DNA of 64,000 nucleotides from Stomoxys calcitrans (taxonomy: Eukaryota > Arthropoda > Insecta > Diptera > Muscidae), in the NCBI RefSeq assembly GCF_963082655.1, contig NC_081554.1:45008291-45072290 (forward strand). The letters are read 5' to 3'. The notes beneath the pieces were generated by a model. That model did no database searches, was not told where the DNA came from, and saw nothing but the letters and a program-made list of their open reading frames with translations. The number at the start of each line of letters is the position of its first letter. The stretch's first letter is position 1. The position numbers were made by a program, and so were the translations under genes. Of the stretch, positions 54,269 through 64,000 are shown piece by piece.

Positions 54269-55080
54269 TCACGAGTCACTGGCTCGTCTGCCAATGTAGC
54301 CGTGCCAAAATTCCTCGTTGGTATAAGCCCTTACCCTTCTGACCCGTTGACTCGCAGCCAAGAAATTGCATCTCCAACAAATAAAAGATCGTATCGTGTG
54401 GGGAATCCGTCCTTTCTCCATCTGTCCCCTTAAGTTACCCGTATAAGGCGAGTCCTTGGCCATCAGTTTCCGCAGTCTTGAAGTATCCTTCACTCTCAGT
54501 AATTTTTCTATCAATTTTACATAATCCTTTCTTTTAGACCTTCTTAATTCTTTCTTGTACACACTTAACTTGTCCTTATAGACATCCCATAACACTCTTT
54601 TTCCACTCTACTGACCCGTTGACTCACAGCCAGGAAAATGCTTCTCTAGCAAATGAAGGAGCGTATCGTGTGGAGAATCCGTCCTTTCTCCATCTGGCCC
54701 GCTTAAGTCCTTGGCCATCAGCTTCCGCAGTCTTGATGTATGCTTAACGCTCCATAATTTCTCAATCAATTTAACATAATTCTCTCTTTTAGAACTTCTT
54801 AATTCGATCTTCTACACTTGTCCTTATAGACATGCCTTAACTTCTTCTTCCACTACCACTAGCTGCAGTAAAAACCCGCCTGGCATCTTTTCTAAGTGCC
54901 CTAAAGTCTGCGTTCCACATCCACTAGTCTTCCCTTTTTCTTGACCTCCTAACCGTACAAGCGGATTTGTAAGCCTATGTCATACTACCCACCAGTGTCC
55001 GAACTAGATCGGTTATGTTGTCCCCACTCAACAGATTCCGCGGTCCATTAGGCAACTTCCTCCCGACCAACGCGCTAAAC
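54269..55080 (-). mobile_element. Family B-like APE-RT linker, duplicated
   Basis: On the minus strand: LWDVYKDKLSVYKKELRRSK, RKDYVKLIEKLLRVKDTSRL, RKLMAKDSPYTGNLRGQMEK, IPHTIRSFICWRCNFLAASQ. A second, more degraded copy of the same segment (GACCCGTTGACTC, GTGTGGAGAATCCGTCC) lies about 271 bp away at 54600-54850. The linker precedes RT motifs found at 53190-53440 once the nested family A is removed, consistent with a single minus-strand element. Confidence 0.78.
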
Positions 55081-55203
55081 TTCTCCTATCTAGGACTTCT
55101 ATGGTTATGGAAAAGTATTGTGTTTTTGCTTTCCGAGAAGCTAGCCTCCCTCGACACCATCCAATCAGTGAGGATGTGCTTCTGAATATTGCCAAGGTAA
55201 GGT

Positions 55204-55530
55204 CCAGAGGTCACCGTAGGGCAGAGGTTAGCATGTCCGCTTATGACGCTGAACGCCTGGGTTCCAGTTCTGGCGAGAACATCAGAAAACCAATTTTCAG
55301 CTGCGGCTATCCCCTCCTAATGGAGGCAACATTTGTGAGGTACTGTATCATTTGGTATGACAGCCATGTAAAAACTTCTCCACAACGATGTGTCGCAGTA
55401 CGGCACGCTGTTTGGACCCAGATATAAAAAGGAGGCCCCTTATCATTGAGCTGAAACTTTAATGGGACAGCACTCATTGATATGTGAGAATTTTCGCCGA
55501 ATTTTTCATGGGAAAATTTGCAAAAACTTG
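55204..55530 (+). mobile_element. tRNA-derived SINE, long copy
   Basis: AGAGGTCACCGTAGGGCAGA (A box degraded to TAGGGCAGAGG), GAACGCCTGGGTTCC (B box degraded), GCGAGAACATCAGAAAACC, TATCCCCTCCTAATGGAGGC, TGTGAGGTACTGTATCATTT, GTACGGCACGCTGTTTGG, TATAAAAAGGAGGCCCCTTA and CATTGATATGTGAGAA. The end after 55500 is diverged (TTCATGGGAAAATTTGC). Confidence 0.85.
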
Positions 55531-55613
55531 TTGGCCCAGAACTTCCTTGTCGCAGCTCAAAAAAAGTTAATTCTTATTTGTCCAAGATACTGTTCTACAT
55601 TTTGTATCATCTT

Positions 55614-56384
55614 TGTAGTACCCTCCACCCTAGGATGGGGGTATACTAATTTCGTTATTCCGTTTGTAACATCTTGAAATATGCGTCTAAGACCCAATAA
55701 AGTATATATATTCTTGATCGTCATAACATTTCAAGACGATCTAGCCATATCCGTCCTTCTGCCCGTCCGTTTGTCTGTCGAAAGCACGCTGTAAGATGGG
55801 CACTTAAAATTTTGCACAAATACTTCTTATTAGTGTAGGTTGGTTGGGATTGTAAATGGGCCATATCGGTCCATATTTTGATATAGCTTGGATCTTGACT
55901 TCTTGAGCATCTAGAGGGTGCAATTCTTATTCCAGATGGCTGAAATTTTGTCCACATCGTTTTGGTTCCAACAACTGTGTCAGGTATGGTAAATATTAGT
56001 CTATATCATGATATAGCTGCCATATAAACCGAACTCCCGATTAGACTTTTTAGCCTCTAAAGGGCGCGAACGTGTCGTTTTAGTATGACTTTCAACAACT
56101 GTTCTAAGTAGTGTCTAAATCGGTCCATAACCTGATATAGCGCCCAATTAAATCGATCACCTGATCTGATTTGACTAATTGAGTCCTATACGGCGCAATT
56201 CTTATCCAGTTTAGCTGAAATTTTGCGTAAGGTGGTTTATTTTAACTTCCAACAACTTTGCCAAGAATAGTCTAAATTGGTTCATAACATGACATAGCTG
56301 CCATATAAACCGATCTCCCGATTTGACCGTCTGAGCCTCTTGAAGGCGCAATTATTACTTCTTATTTGCCTGAAACTTTGGAGG
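55614..56384 (+). mobile_element. H1 element, 3'-truncated
   Basis: 5' TAGTACCCTCCACCCTAGGA at 55616, AAGTATATATATTCTTGATC, a short GTCC/GTCT tract (55750-55780), GAAAGCACGCTG, then four degenerate units with CATATAAACCGA. It stops at the start of an H2 element, with no hairpin. Confidence 0.8.
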
Positions 56385-57748
56385 TGTCACCACTAGTGTG
56401 GTACAGGGTATTAGAGCTTAGTGCATTTGTTTGTAACACCCAGGAGGAAGAGAGAGATAGAGACCCATTGCAAAGTACACCGATCGACTCAGAATCACTT
56501 TCTGATTCGATTTAGGTATGTCCGTCTGTCTGTCTGTCCGTGTATAAAGTACACGTCGCAGTTTTCATTCGATCGTCTTAAAATTTGGTACCGGCATGTT
56601 TTTCGGCCTAGAGACGAAACCTATAGAAATTGGAAAAAAAATCGGTTCAGATTTGGATATAGCTAAAATATTTGCAGTAATATACCAGTAAAATGATCAT
56701 TTGTTAACCGATTCTCTCGAAATTTGGCAAGATGGATTTTCTCTTGACTCTCGACATTATTAGTGAATTTCATGGAAATCAGTTCAGATTTAGATATAGC
56801 TCTCATAAATATATATCGCCCGATTTTAACTTCACATTTATTGACCTATCTTGCGAAAATTTCATAAGCGTTTCCTCGACGATTACCACAATATCTGAGA
56901 AGTTTGCTCGGAATCGGTTCAGATTTAGATATAGCTCCCATATATATGTTCGTCCGATTTTGAGAATATTCAAAAAGAGTGCTTATTTGTTAACCGATTC
57001 TCTCGAAATTTCGCAAGAGTGATTTTCTTATAACTGTCGACATTACTAGTGAACATCATTGAAATCGGTTCAGGTTTAGTTATATCTGTCATATATGTAT
57101 ATTGCCCGATTTTCACTTCTAAAGCCACTGCAAGCGCATTTATTGACCAATCTTGCCAAAATTTTGTACAACGCTTTCCTCGACGATTACCGCAATATCT
57201 GAGAAGTTTGCTCGAAATCGGTTCAGATTTAGATATAGCTCCCATATATATGTTCGTACGATTTTGAGAAATATTGCAATAAAGTTCTAATTTGTTAACC
57301 GATTCGCTCGAAATTTTACAGGACGGATTTTCTTATGGCTCTTAATATTACTGGTGAATTTCATTGAAATCAGTTCCGATTTCGATATAGCTGCCATATA
57401 TGTATATCGACCGATTTTTACACCAAGCGCCTCAGCAAGCACATTTATTGACCAATCTTTGGCAAAATTTTGTATAACGCTTTCCTCGGCGACTATCACA
57501 ATATATGAGAAGTTTGCTCGAAATCAACTCAAAAATGTTCGTCAGATTTTGGATAATTTGCAATAACGTTGTTATTTGTCAATCGTAGTTATTATAGTTT
57601 GAACATATTTGCTTTGCATCTGAAAACATCCGCCGAGGCTCATCAAAGTTGTCTCAGAATTGGATATAGCTCCCACATTGTACTTGTGGGGTAGGTGTAG
57701 GGTATTATGCAGTCGGCACCGCCCGACTTTTGCCCTTCCTTACTGGTT
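56385..57748 (+). mobile_element. DINE-1/Helentron-like H2 element, near complete
   Basis: 5' CACCACTAGTGTGGTACAGG, GTCTGTCTGTCTGTCC at 56523-56540, GGCCTAGAGACGAAACC, then six units of about 150 bp with TTCAGATTTAGATATAGCTC, CGAAATTT and TTGCAATAA. The 3' end has GGTGTAGGGTATTATGCAG, hairpin GTCGGCACCGCCCGAC and CCTTACTGGTTTT. AGGGTATTA near both ends forms part of the sub-terminal repeat. Non-coding. Confidence 0.87.
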
Positions 57749-58700
57749 TTAGTTTGCTATAAAGTTTGTGGTTCAACGACGCCATATGCTTTATCAGTGT
57801 GGAGCCACTGTTTTGAAATACTTCTGCTAGTAACCCATCGCCCTCTGCTGCCTTGATGTTTTTCAGCCTGTTTACACTGAGCATGATGAATTTCTATTGC
57901 ATCGCGCTAGGGCTTTAATAATTGAAGTCATTGAGTGAAGTCTTTTAGCAGTTTTCTGTTCAAGTGCCCAGCTAGCCCATATGGTAGCGTACTGGGATTA
58001 CTAGTCGGGGTCATGGGTGCGTTTCCGCCAAAGGCTTTGGTCTGTTGCTGATAATGGACGATATCCCATTTCTTATCTTGAGCTTACAATGGGCTCATAC
58101 TTTCCTCTATATCTCTATGCATTTGAGTTGAATGTGAATTTTTAAACAGATGGTAATCCTTTCGTGATATAGACAGAATAATTTCAGGAGCGCAATCGAA
58201 CTGCATTCGAAATACCAATCATAACAGCAGCAATAATTGTCAAAACCGTATATCGCGAACATCTAGGAGCTCGAACTCGAAATCAACTCTTTTGCCCATT
58301 GCCATGCTTTCATACATATATTCAAGTGTTGACTTAGACATTATGAGATGTCCGTGTAATAATTACCACACGAACATAGTCCTAAACGCAAAGCTTTCCA
58401 ATGATGTGGCCGAATCGTTGGGAGTATAGGCTTGCTTTGTTTGTCCGATGTGGCAAATAGTCGTTAGCAGCATAGGTTTGGATTGTCTGACCAATGTTTA
58501 GGGGCAACGACGTAGTTGCGATTACATATTAAACTACAATTTAAAAATGTATACCAGATATGTAAAAAGAGACGTTGTTTGCTTTAAATCAATTGATTAA
58601 GCTTTCTTTTTGTTGAATATTTAGCAAATGTGAGGCCAATCTTGAGTAGTAATTGGCATGGACATAAACTTTGGAAGTTAAAGTAGACATTTTTCATTAT
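57749..58700. other. Low-repeat DNA, nothing assigned
   Basis: No gene or recognised element; a few short frames without signatures. Confidence 0.3.
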
Positions 58701-58701
58701 T

Positions 58702-58835
58702 TTGACTTTACTTCTCATTTTCGTTTGAAATAAGGGTGATGGGAAATCAACAATAGAATCGATGCTTTCGCTATATATTATTACAAATATCGAAAATATC
58801 GAATGTTGCTTTTTTCGATAATTTGTCAGCTATAT
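58702..58835 (+). repeat. Dispersed TATCGAT-rich short repeat, copy 2
   Basis: CTTCTCATTTTCGTTTGAAA, GGGTGATGGGAAA, AATCGATGCTTTC, AAATATCGAAAATATCGA and TTTTTCGATAATTTG repeat the order seen at 5291-5420. Confidence 0.6.
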
Positions 58836-58924
58836 TTCTGATCGAATACCCGAGACGATGGTTGAGTCATAATGTAAGACACTGTTGTCGGCTGCATATT
58901 CTTGGATTGACCGAAATCTTGTAG

Positions 58925-59208
58925 CTAGAGTATACCACAGGTCTAAGCGCGTCTTCACTGAGGACCCAGAGCCAGAGTACTGTTTCCGGCAGCCTGACTA
59001 AAACTCTGTCGTTTAGGTGAAAATCCGTGCGATAACGGTTTTAAAGCAAGGACTTCCAGTCTTTACGGTTAGTAAATCGGCCATTAGGGATAGAACAACT
59101 AGGACGGTAGGATCACGGACGGTTTTGGAGGATGGCACGATCCGCATGGTTAGGATGTTGGGCCATAGAGGAGTAAGAGGGAATGAGAGGGCAGACGACT
59201 TTACACTG
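58925..59208 (+). mobile_element. Family A relic, RNase H fragment
   Basis: EDPEPEYCFRQPD, VKIRAITVLKQGLPVFTVSK, SAIRDRTTRTVGSRTVLEDG, TIRMVRMLGHRGVRGNERAD give the middle and end of RNase H with an internal deletion between VLE and DGTIR. The last Asp is present (ERADDF). It is fused to a SINE tail at 59209. Confidence 0.72.
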
Positions 59209-59320
59209 TTCGGATTCGGCTATAAAAAAGGTCCCTTATCATTGAGTTTAAACTTGAATCGGAAAGCATTCATTGATGTGTGAGAATTTGCCCCTTCTCG
59301 GTTCCTGGTGGTAATGTTCT
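59209..59320 (+). mobile_element. SINE 3' fragment
   Basis: ACTGTTCGGATTCGGCTATA, AAAAAGGTCCCTTATCATTG, CATTCATTGATGTGTGAGAA and TTTGCCCCTTCTCGGTTCC match the distal part of the SINE at 34915-35010. Confidence 0.72.
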
Positions 59321-59329
59321 TCCTTAGGG

Positions 59330-61100
59330 TAATGTTCTCATTAGGGGAGGGATGGCTCCTCAGCCTTTCGACTCAAATATGGATATCAAATTCGTGCTGC
59401 ACTTCCAAATCCCTTTAATTTGAGTCCCATTTTGCCATGGCCGGTAAATATGAGCCGTTTGGAGGGTGTTTTGGGCATTGGGCGGCCACCGGCACTTTAC
59501 ACTGAAAATAGATATTAAATTCGTTCTTTATTCCCAACGGAAAAGCAGTTCAGTTTAGGGGTGCTTTGGGCGTACCCCAAAACACTTAGCTCCAAAATTG
59601 GATATCAAATTCGTTTTCTACTCTCGAATACCTTACATTTGAGTCCCATATTGTTATAATGGGTCAAATAACCCATTTGACGTATGTTCAGGAGGAAAAG
59701 TGCCACCTAGACTTGAACGCAAATTTAAATGTAATATTCGTAATCTACTCCCTAATACCTTTCATTTGAGTCCCCAATAGCCATAGTCGGCTAATATCGC
59801 TATTTGGGGGTGGGCGACCTCCCATTACTTGGACCCAATGCTTTATGCCATATTTGTAATCTAATGCCTAATACTTTTCATTTGTGTCCCATTTTGACAT
59901 GTACTTTGAAAATATCTGCTTAGAAGAGTCTTGGGTTTGGGGGGCCCGCTGGGTACTTGGACCCAAATTTTATTATCATATTCGTTTTCTGGTCTCCAAT
60001 AACTTTTATTTGATACCCTTATTGTGCCCATCGGACCATTTTCGGATATGGGTGACGTTTTTAAGGTTAGGGGGAGGGTCCGCCTCCACCCGATATCTAA
60101 AAATTACATGTCCTATGTTTCCTTCCAGACAAACGTACACAATCTACGAAATTTTAAGAAAATCGGTTCAGTCAAGTATCATATAGTCATAATGGGTCTA
60201 AGGGCGTTTTTGAGGGGTGGTGTGACCCCCTATACTTCGATCTGACTTTGTATGCCTAATTCGAAATCTACTCCCGAAAAATTTAATTTGAGCCCCATAT
60301 TGAAATGAACGTCCAATATGTCTGTTTGGGGGAGTTTCGGGGGCGGCCCGATGGGTACTTAGACTCAAATTTAAATACCACATTCGTATTCTACTCTCCA
60401 ATACCTTTCATTTGATACCTATATTGTCCCGATCGGTCCATTTTTGATTTTGGGTTGTGTTTTTGGCATAAGGGGGAGGCCCCGTCTCCCTTCCGATACC
60501 GAAGGATTATATAGCCTATGTTTCCTTCCAGACCAACCTACGCAATATGCAAAAATTTCGTGAAAATCGGTTGTGCCGTTTTTCAGTCTATACGGAACAA
60601 ACAAACCAAGTCCCATATATCCGTGATTGGCTAATTTGCCCATTTTGGTCGTTTTTCTGGGGATGGGGTGACCCCCTTTACTACGACATGAATTTGTATG
60701 TCAGATTAGTTATCTACTCGCGCATACTTTTCATTTGATACCCATATTGTCCTTATCGGTCCACTTTTGATTTTAATGATCGTCAAATAAACCTATTTTA
60801 AGGGGTTTTTGGGGCCGGGGCGGCCCCCATGTACTTGGACCCAACTTTTATTGAGAAATTCGTAATCTACTCTTGAAAACCTTTCATTTGAATCCCATGC
60901 TATCCCGATCGATCTACTTTTATTTTTGGATAGTACTTTTGGTGTAAGGGGGAGGGTCCGCCCCCTCCTGATATCAAAAAATTATATTTCCTATGTTTCC
61001 TTCCAGACCAACCTACACAATGTGTGAAAATTTCAAGGTAATCGGTTCAGCCGTTTTATACGGAACAAACAAACAAATCGACAAACAAACACAAATTGAA
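59330..61100 (+). repeat. H3 minisatellite-type element, second copy
   Basis: Degenerate units with CCTTTCATTTGAGTCCC occur near 59405, 59635, 59758, 59876, 60003, 60280, 60405, 60728 and 60880, alternating with G-rich blocks. The conserved terminal block (AAGGGGGAGG, TGTTTCCTTCCAGACCAACC, AAAATCGGTT) appears three times, near 60060-60180, 60475-60580 and 60950-61060. It ends in ACAAACAAATCGACAAACAA and ACACAAATTGAATTTTT, directly followed by H2. Confidence 0.72.
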
Positions 61101-62515
61101 TTTTTATACCTTACACCACTACTTTGGTACAGGGTATTCTAACTTAGTGAATTAGTTTGTAACACCCAAAAGGAAGAGAGATAGACCCATTGATAATTAA
61201 ATCGATCGACTCAGAATCACTTTCTGATTCGATTCGGCTATGCCCATCAGTCTGTCTGTCCGTCCGTCTGTCCATGTTAATTTGTGTACAAAGTACAGGT
61301 CGCAGTTTTCATCCGATCGTCTTCAAATTTGGTACAGTCATGTTTTTAGGCCTAGAGACGAAACCTATTGAAATTGGAAAAAAATCGGTTCAGATCTGGA
61401 TATAGCTCCCATATATATGTTCGTCCGATTTTTTAGTAATAATGCAATAAATTAGTCATTTCTTAGCCGATTCTCTCGAAATTTGGCAGGAAGAATTTTT
61501 TACGACGTTCGACATGGAAATCGGTTCAGATTTAGATATAGCTCTCATATGTATATATCGCCCGATTTTCACTCCGAGAACCACTGCAAGCTCATTTATT
61601 GACCAATATTGCCAAAATATTGCACAACGCTTTCCTCGAAGACTATCACAATATACATAGAGTTTGGTCAAAATCGGTTCAGATCTGGATATAGCTAACA
61701 TATATATGTTCGTCCGATTTCCAGTAATATTGCAATAAAATAGTCATTTGTAAACCGTTTTTCTCGAAATTCGGCTGAAGGGATTTTCTCTTGACTCTCA
61801 ATATTACTGGTGAATTTCATGGAAATCGGTTCAGATGCAGATATAGCTCTCATATATATATATCGCCCGATTTTAACTTCTAGAGTCACAGCAAGCGCAT
61901 TTATTGAACCATCTTGCCAACATTTTGCAAAACGCCTTCCTCGACGATTGCCACAGTATCTGAGGAGTTTGCTCGAAATCGGTTCAGATTTAGACATAGC
62001 TCTCATATATATGTTTGTCCGATTTTGGGAAATATTGCAAAAAAGTGATCATTTGTTATAAGATTCTGTCGAAATTTTGCAGAAAATATTTACTTATGAC
62101 TCTCAATATTACTGGTGAATTTCATAGAAATCGGCCCAGATTTAGATATAGCTGTCATATATGTATATCGCCCGATTTTCACTTTAAGAGCCACTGCAAG
62201 CGCATTGTTTGACCAATCCTGCCAAAATTTTGCACAACGCTTTCCTTGACGACTACCGCATTCTCTGAGAAGTTTGCGCGGAATCGGATCAGAATTATAT
62301 ATAGCTCCCATATATACGCTCGTCAGATTTTGGGTAATTTACCCTAATGTTGTCATTTGTCAACCGTAGTTTTTACAGTTTGAACATATTTGCTCGCCGA
62401 GGTCCTTCAAAATTGGTTCAGAATTGGATATAGGTCCGCCATTATACTTATAGGGTAGGTATAGGGTATTATACAGTCGGCACCGCCCGAATTTTGCCCT
62501 TGCTTACTGGTTTAT
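61101..62515 (+). mobile_element. DINE-1/Helentron-like H2 element, near complete
   Basis: 5' TTTTTATACCTTACACCACT at 61101, GGTACAGGGTATTCTAAC, GTCTGTCTGTCCGTCCGTCT at 61250-61270, GGCCTAGAGACGAAACC, then about seven units of about 150 bp with GGTTCAGATTTAGATATAGC. The 3' end has GGTATAGGGTATTATACAG, hairpin-like GTCGGCACCGCCCGAA and GCTTACTGGTTT. Closely related to 56385-57748. Confidence 0.88.
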
Positions 62516-63290
62516 ATAAGATTGTAAATATATACGAAAATTTAACTAAAACTTTTTTTTGTTACCCTTCTTCCATTTGTATATACCAGTGCAGTTCTGT
62601 TACGTCAATATGCTGTTTGTTTTTGTTTGTTTACTGCAAATCTAATTTTTCTACTTAACCTACAAAAACTTATATGTTGTCTTTGTGTTTATCCTCGACT
62701 GAGAACTTTACTTAGAGATGCCTATTTTTGTTTAAGAATTGACTGCTTGGATGGTAGACTCCAAGCATCGCTGAAGCTGTATAGCTTCCTAAATCTACAC
62801 AGGTTTTATTAAAATCGAGTTGTGTGCACTACGTCATATCAGCATCAATTAAATCAGCACATATGCCTTGTGTTCCATGTCACAAGAAACTCTTTGTCTG
62901 CAGTTCTAAGAACCTTTTATCATATGGCTGACTGTCATATACTGACTCATGCTTTTAACAAATTGCCATCAATGACCAAAGCTTTCATTTTGTGTGTTTA
63001 TGTTCATCGCCCAAGTGCTTTGTATCGCAAAATCTTCCACTGCTTATGTCTAATTATCACCTACAACAGCTCATGCTCCAGCGTTATAATAAAGGTCACT
63101 AATTTCTAATTTGCACAATGCAATTTCATGTCTTTTGTACTTTGACTGCAAACTGCAGATAAGAAATTTTAATACTCTCCAACGCTAGTATATACGTACG
63201 TTGTCCACCGATGAATATAACTGCCAATAATGTTATTTGGCTTGTGTTTAAAGGTCATTAACAAAGTATACTCAAAATTCAGCCACATAT
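62516..63290. other. Low-repeat AT-rich DNA, nothing assigned
   Basis: A 95-codon frame at 62822-63109 has no recognisable domain and biased AT-rich codons; I do not call it a gene. Confidence 0.3.
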
Positions 63291-63560
63291 GGCAAAAATT
63301 CTAAAATTCTTAATAAGCAAAAAGTTTAAGGAACGACTTTATGGAAACAAAAATGAATGCCAATTTCCCTCTAGATGGGATAGTTAAGGAGATATAGCCA
63401 GTTAAAAAAATTAAAGGACGATTAGATTTAAGAATTTCTTGGTGATATTTCAACTTTTGGTGGACTTTTGATAAAATTTTGATCTTTTTCAATGTTTCAA
63501 GAAGTAGGACTCATTTTCCCCTAAAAGGCATAGTCTAGGATACATAGCCATCTTAAGGAA
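63291..63560 (-). repeat. H4-like repeat, reversed
   Basis: On the minus strand GGCTATATCTCCTTAACTAT and CTAGAGGGAAATTGG resemble GGCTGTATCTCCTAAACTAT and GTAGAGGGAAATGG of the 288-596 array. A second, more degraded unit (GGCTATGTATCCTAGACTAT) lies about 155 bp away. Confidence 0.5.
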
Positions 63561-64000
63561 AATGTGTAGTCAATTGCCCTAAATATACCGGTCTTACACT
63601 GGAGAATTAGTCACCTGTCACAGGACATGTCCTACAGGGAATGAAAAGTTTCCATAGTCATAACTTATGATTCTAAATTATTTTTTAAAAAGTCGCTTCA
63701 TTACTGTAAAAAATTGCTTTTCCGTTAAATATATTTCCTAACTAATGATATTTCCCTTAAAAATACTTGCGAAGTATACTCATCCCAGCGCCTATCCTAC
63801 GGCTTAGAATGGTGGCAATTCGTAACCTTAAGCGATAAACCATTATAAAAGTGATAGGTTCTTGCCATGTAAGGGGACGAGAACTGGGACCGGTGCATAT
63901 CACCAGAGGACATATCCCTTGACAGGTTTGGGACCTGTCTCATTTCCCTTAGGGATTTTTTTAACGATTTTATAGCGAAATTTCGATTTGTCATAAATTT
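63561..64000. other. Low-repeat DNA at the window end
   Basis: No gene seen. A short inverted pair GACAGGT/ACCTGTC lies near 63921-63938, too small to interpret. Confidence 0.3.

Noticed and set aside
62822..63109. 95-codon frame as a small gene
   Set aside because: AT-rich, no domain or signal, and no supporting splice or polyadenylation structure.

Overview
This window looks like TE-saturated intergenic DNA from a brachyceran fly, most likely a calyptrate (house fly / stable fly / horn fly group). That placement is inference from AT-rich base composition, the mix of element families and the abundance of short interspersed elements with GTCC/GTCT tracts; no host gene is present to confirm it. 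I found no convincing host protein-coding gene, tRNA or rRNA gene, and no prokaryotic feature. Nearly every open frame above 60 codons is a retrotransposon or transposase relic, or a spurious frame through a minisatellite.

Four element classes dominate. (1) DINE-1/Helentron-like non-autonomous elements: a 5' end starting TTTTATACC, a GTCY microsatellite, a core of roughly 152-bp tandem units, a sub-terminal inverted repeat and a 3' GC hairpin (TTCGGCCCGGCCGAA or similar). I call the families H1, H1b and H2. H3 (about 130-bp units, tail rich in AAAC) and H4 (103-bp units) are related minisatellite-like repeats without the hairpin. (2) Non-LTR retrotransposon relics, labelled here A (RNase H plus zinc knuckle), B (APE-RT linker, RT, RNase H, zinc knuckle), C (APE endonuclease with GDFNAHH), D (RTE-like) and E (CR1/jockey-like RT). 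All are broken by stops, frameshifts, truncations or nested insertions. (3) Tc1/mariner material: two 607-bp foldback derivatives, four short MITEs of about 206-237 bp, and older transposase fragments. (4) A tRNA-derived SINE with at least six recognisable copies plus tail fragments.

Layout: 0.3-4.2 kb H4, H3 (split by a MITE) and an H1b element; 4.2-5.6 kb low-repeat DNA; 5.6-11.9 kb SINE, family A, triplicated mariner fragments, H1, more mariner and family A; 11.9-15.4 kb H1b, family B, family A, MITE; 15.4-16.4 kb low-repeat; 16.4-19.2 kb family E RT inside H1-like repeats; 19.2-26.1 kb two family B copies in opposite orientation around an H1 element, with nested A and H1b insertions; 26.1-30.7 kb nested H2/H1 cluster holding the first 607-bp mariner; 30.7-31.5 kb low-repeat; 31.5-37.1 kb RTE, B, C, SINE and A relics; 37.2-38.1 kb H1 pieces; 38.1-39.0 kb low-repeat; 39.0-42.8 kb MITE, SINE piece and tandemly duplicated family C; 42.8-44.4 kb H2 reversed; 44.4-45.4 kb low-repeat; 45.4-47.2 kb RTE, MITE, SINE; 47.2-48.85 kb low-repeat; 48.9-50.1 kb H1b reversed; 50.2-55.1 kb SINE and a family B-like element with tandem RT segments, the second 607-bp mariner and a nested family A; 55.2-62.5 kb SINE, H1, H2, low-repeat, A, H3, H2; 62.5-64 kb low-repeat plus an H4-like repeat.

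The parts do not cooperate as a pathway. What is informative is the stratigraphy: which element sits in which, exact TA target duplications, and repeated internal tandem duplication of unrelated TE fragments. I see no clear novel biological system. The strongest leads are the DINE/Helentron-like minisatellite carriers (shared period of about 152 bp, tandem 3' ends, freshly duplicated units) and the 607-bp mariner foldbacks whose 194-bp inverted repeats carry the transposase N-terminus on both arms.
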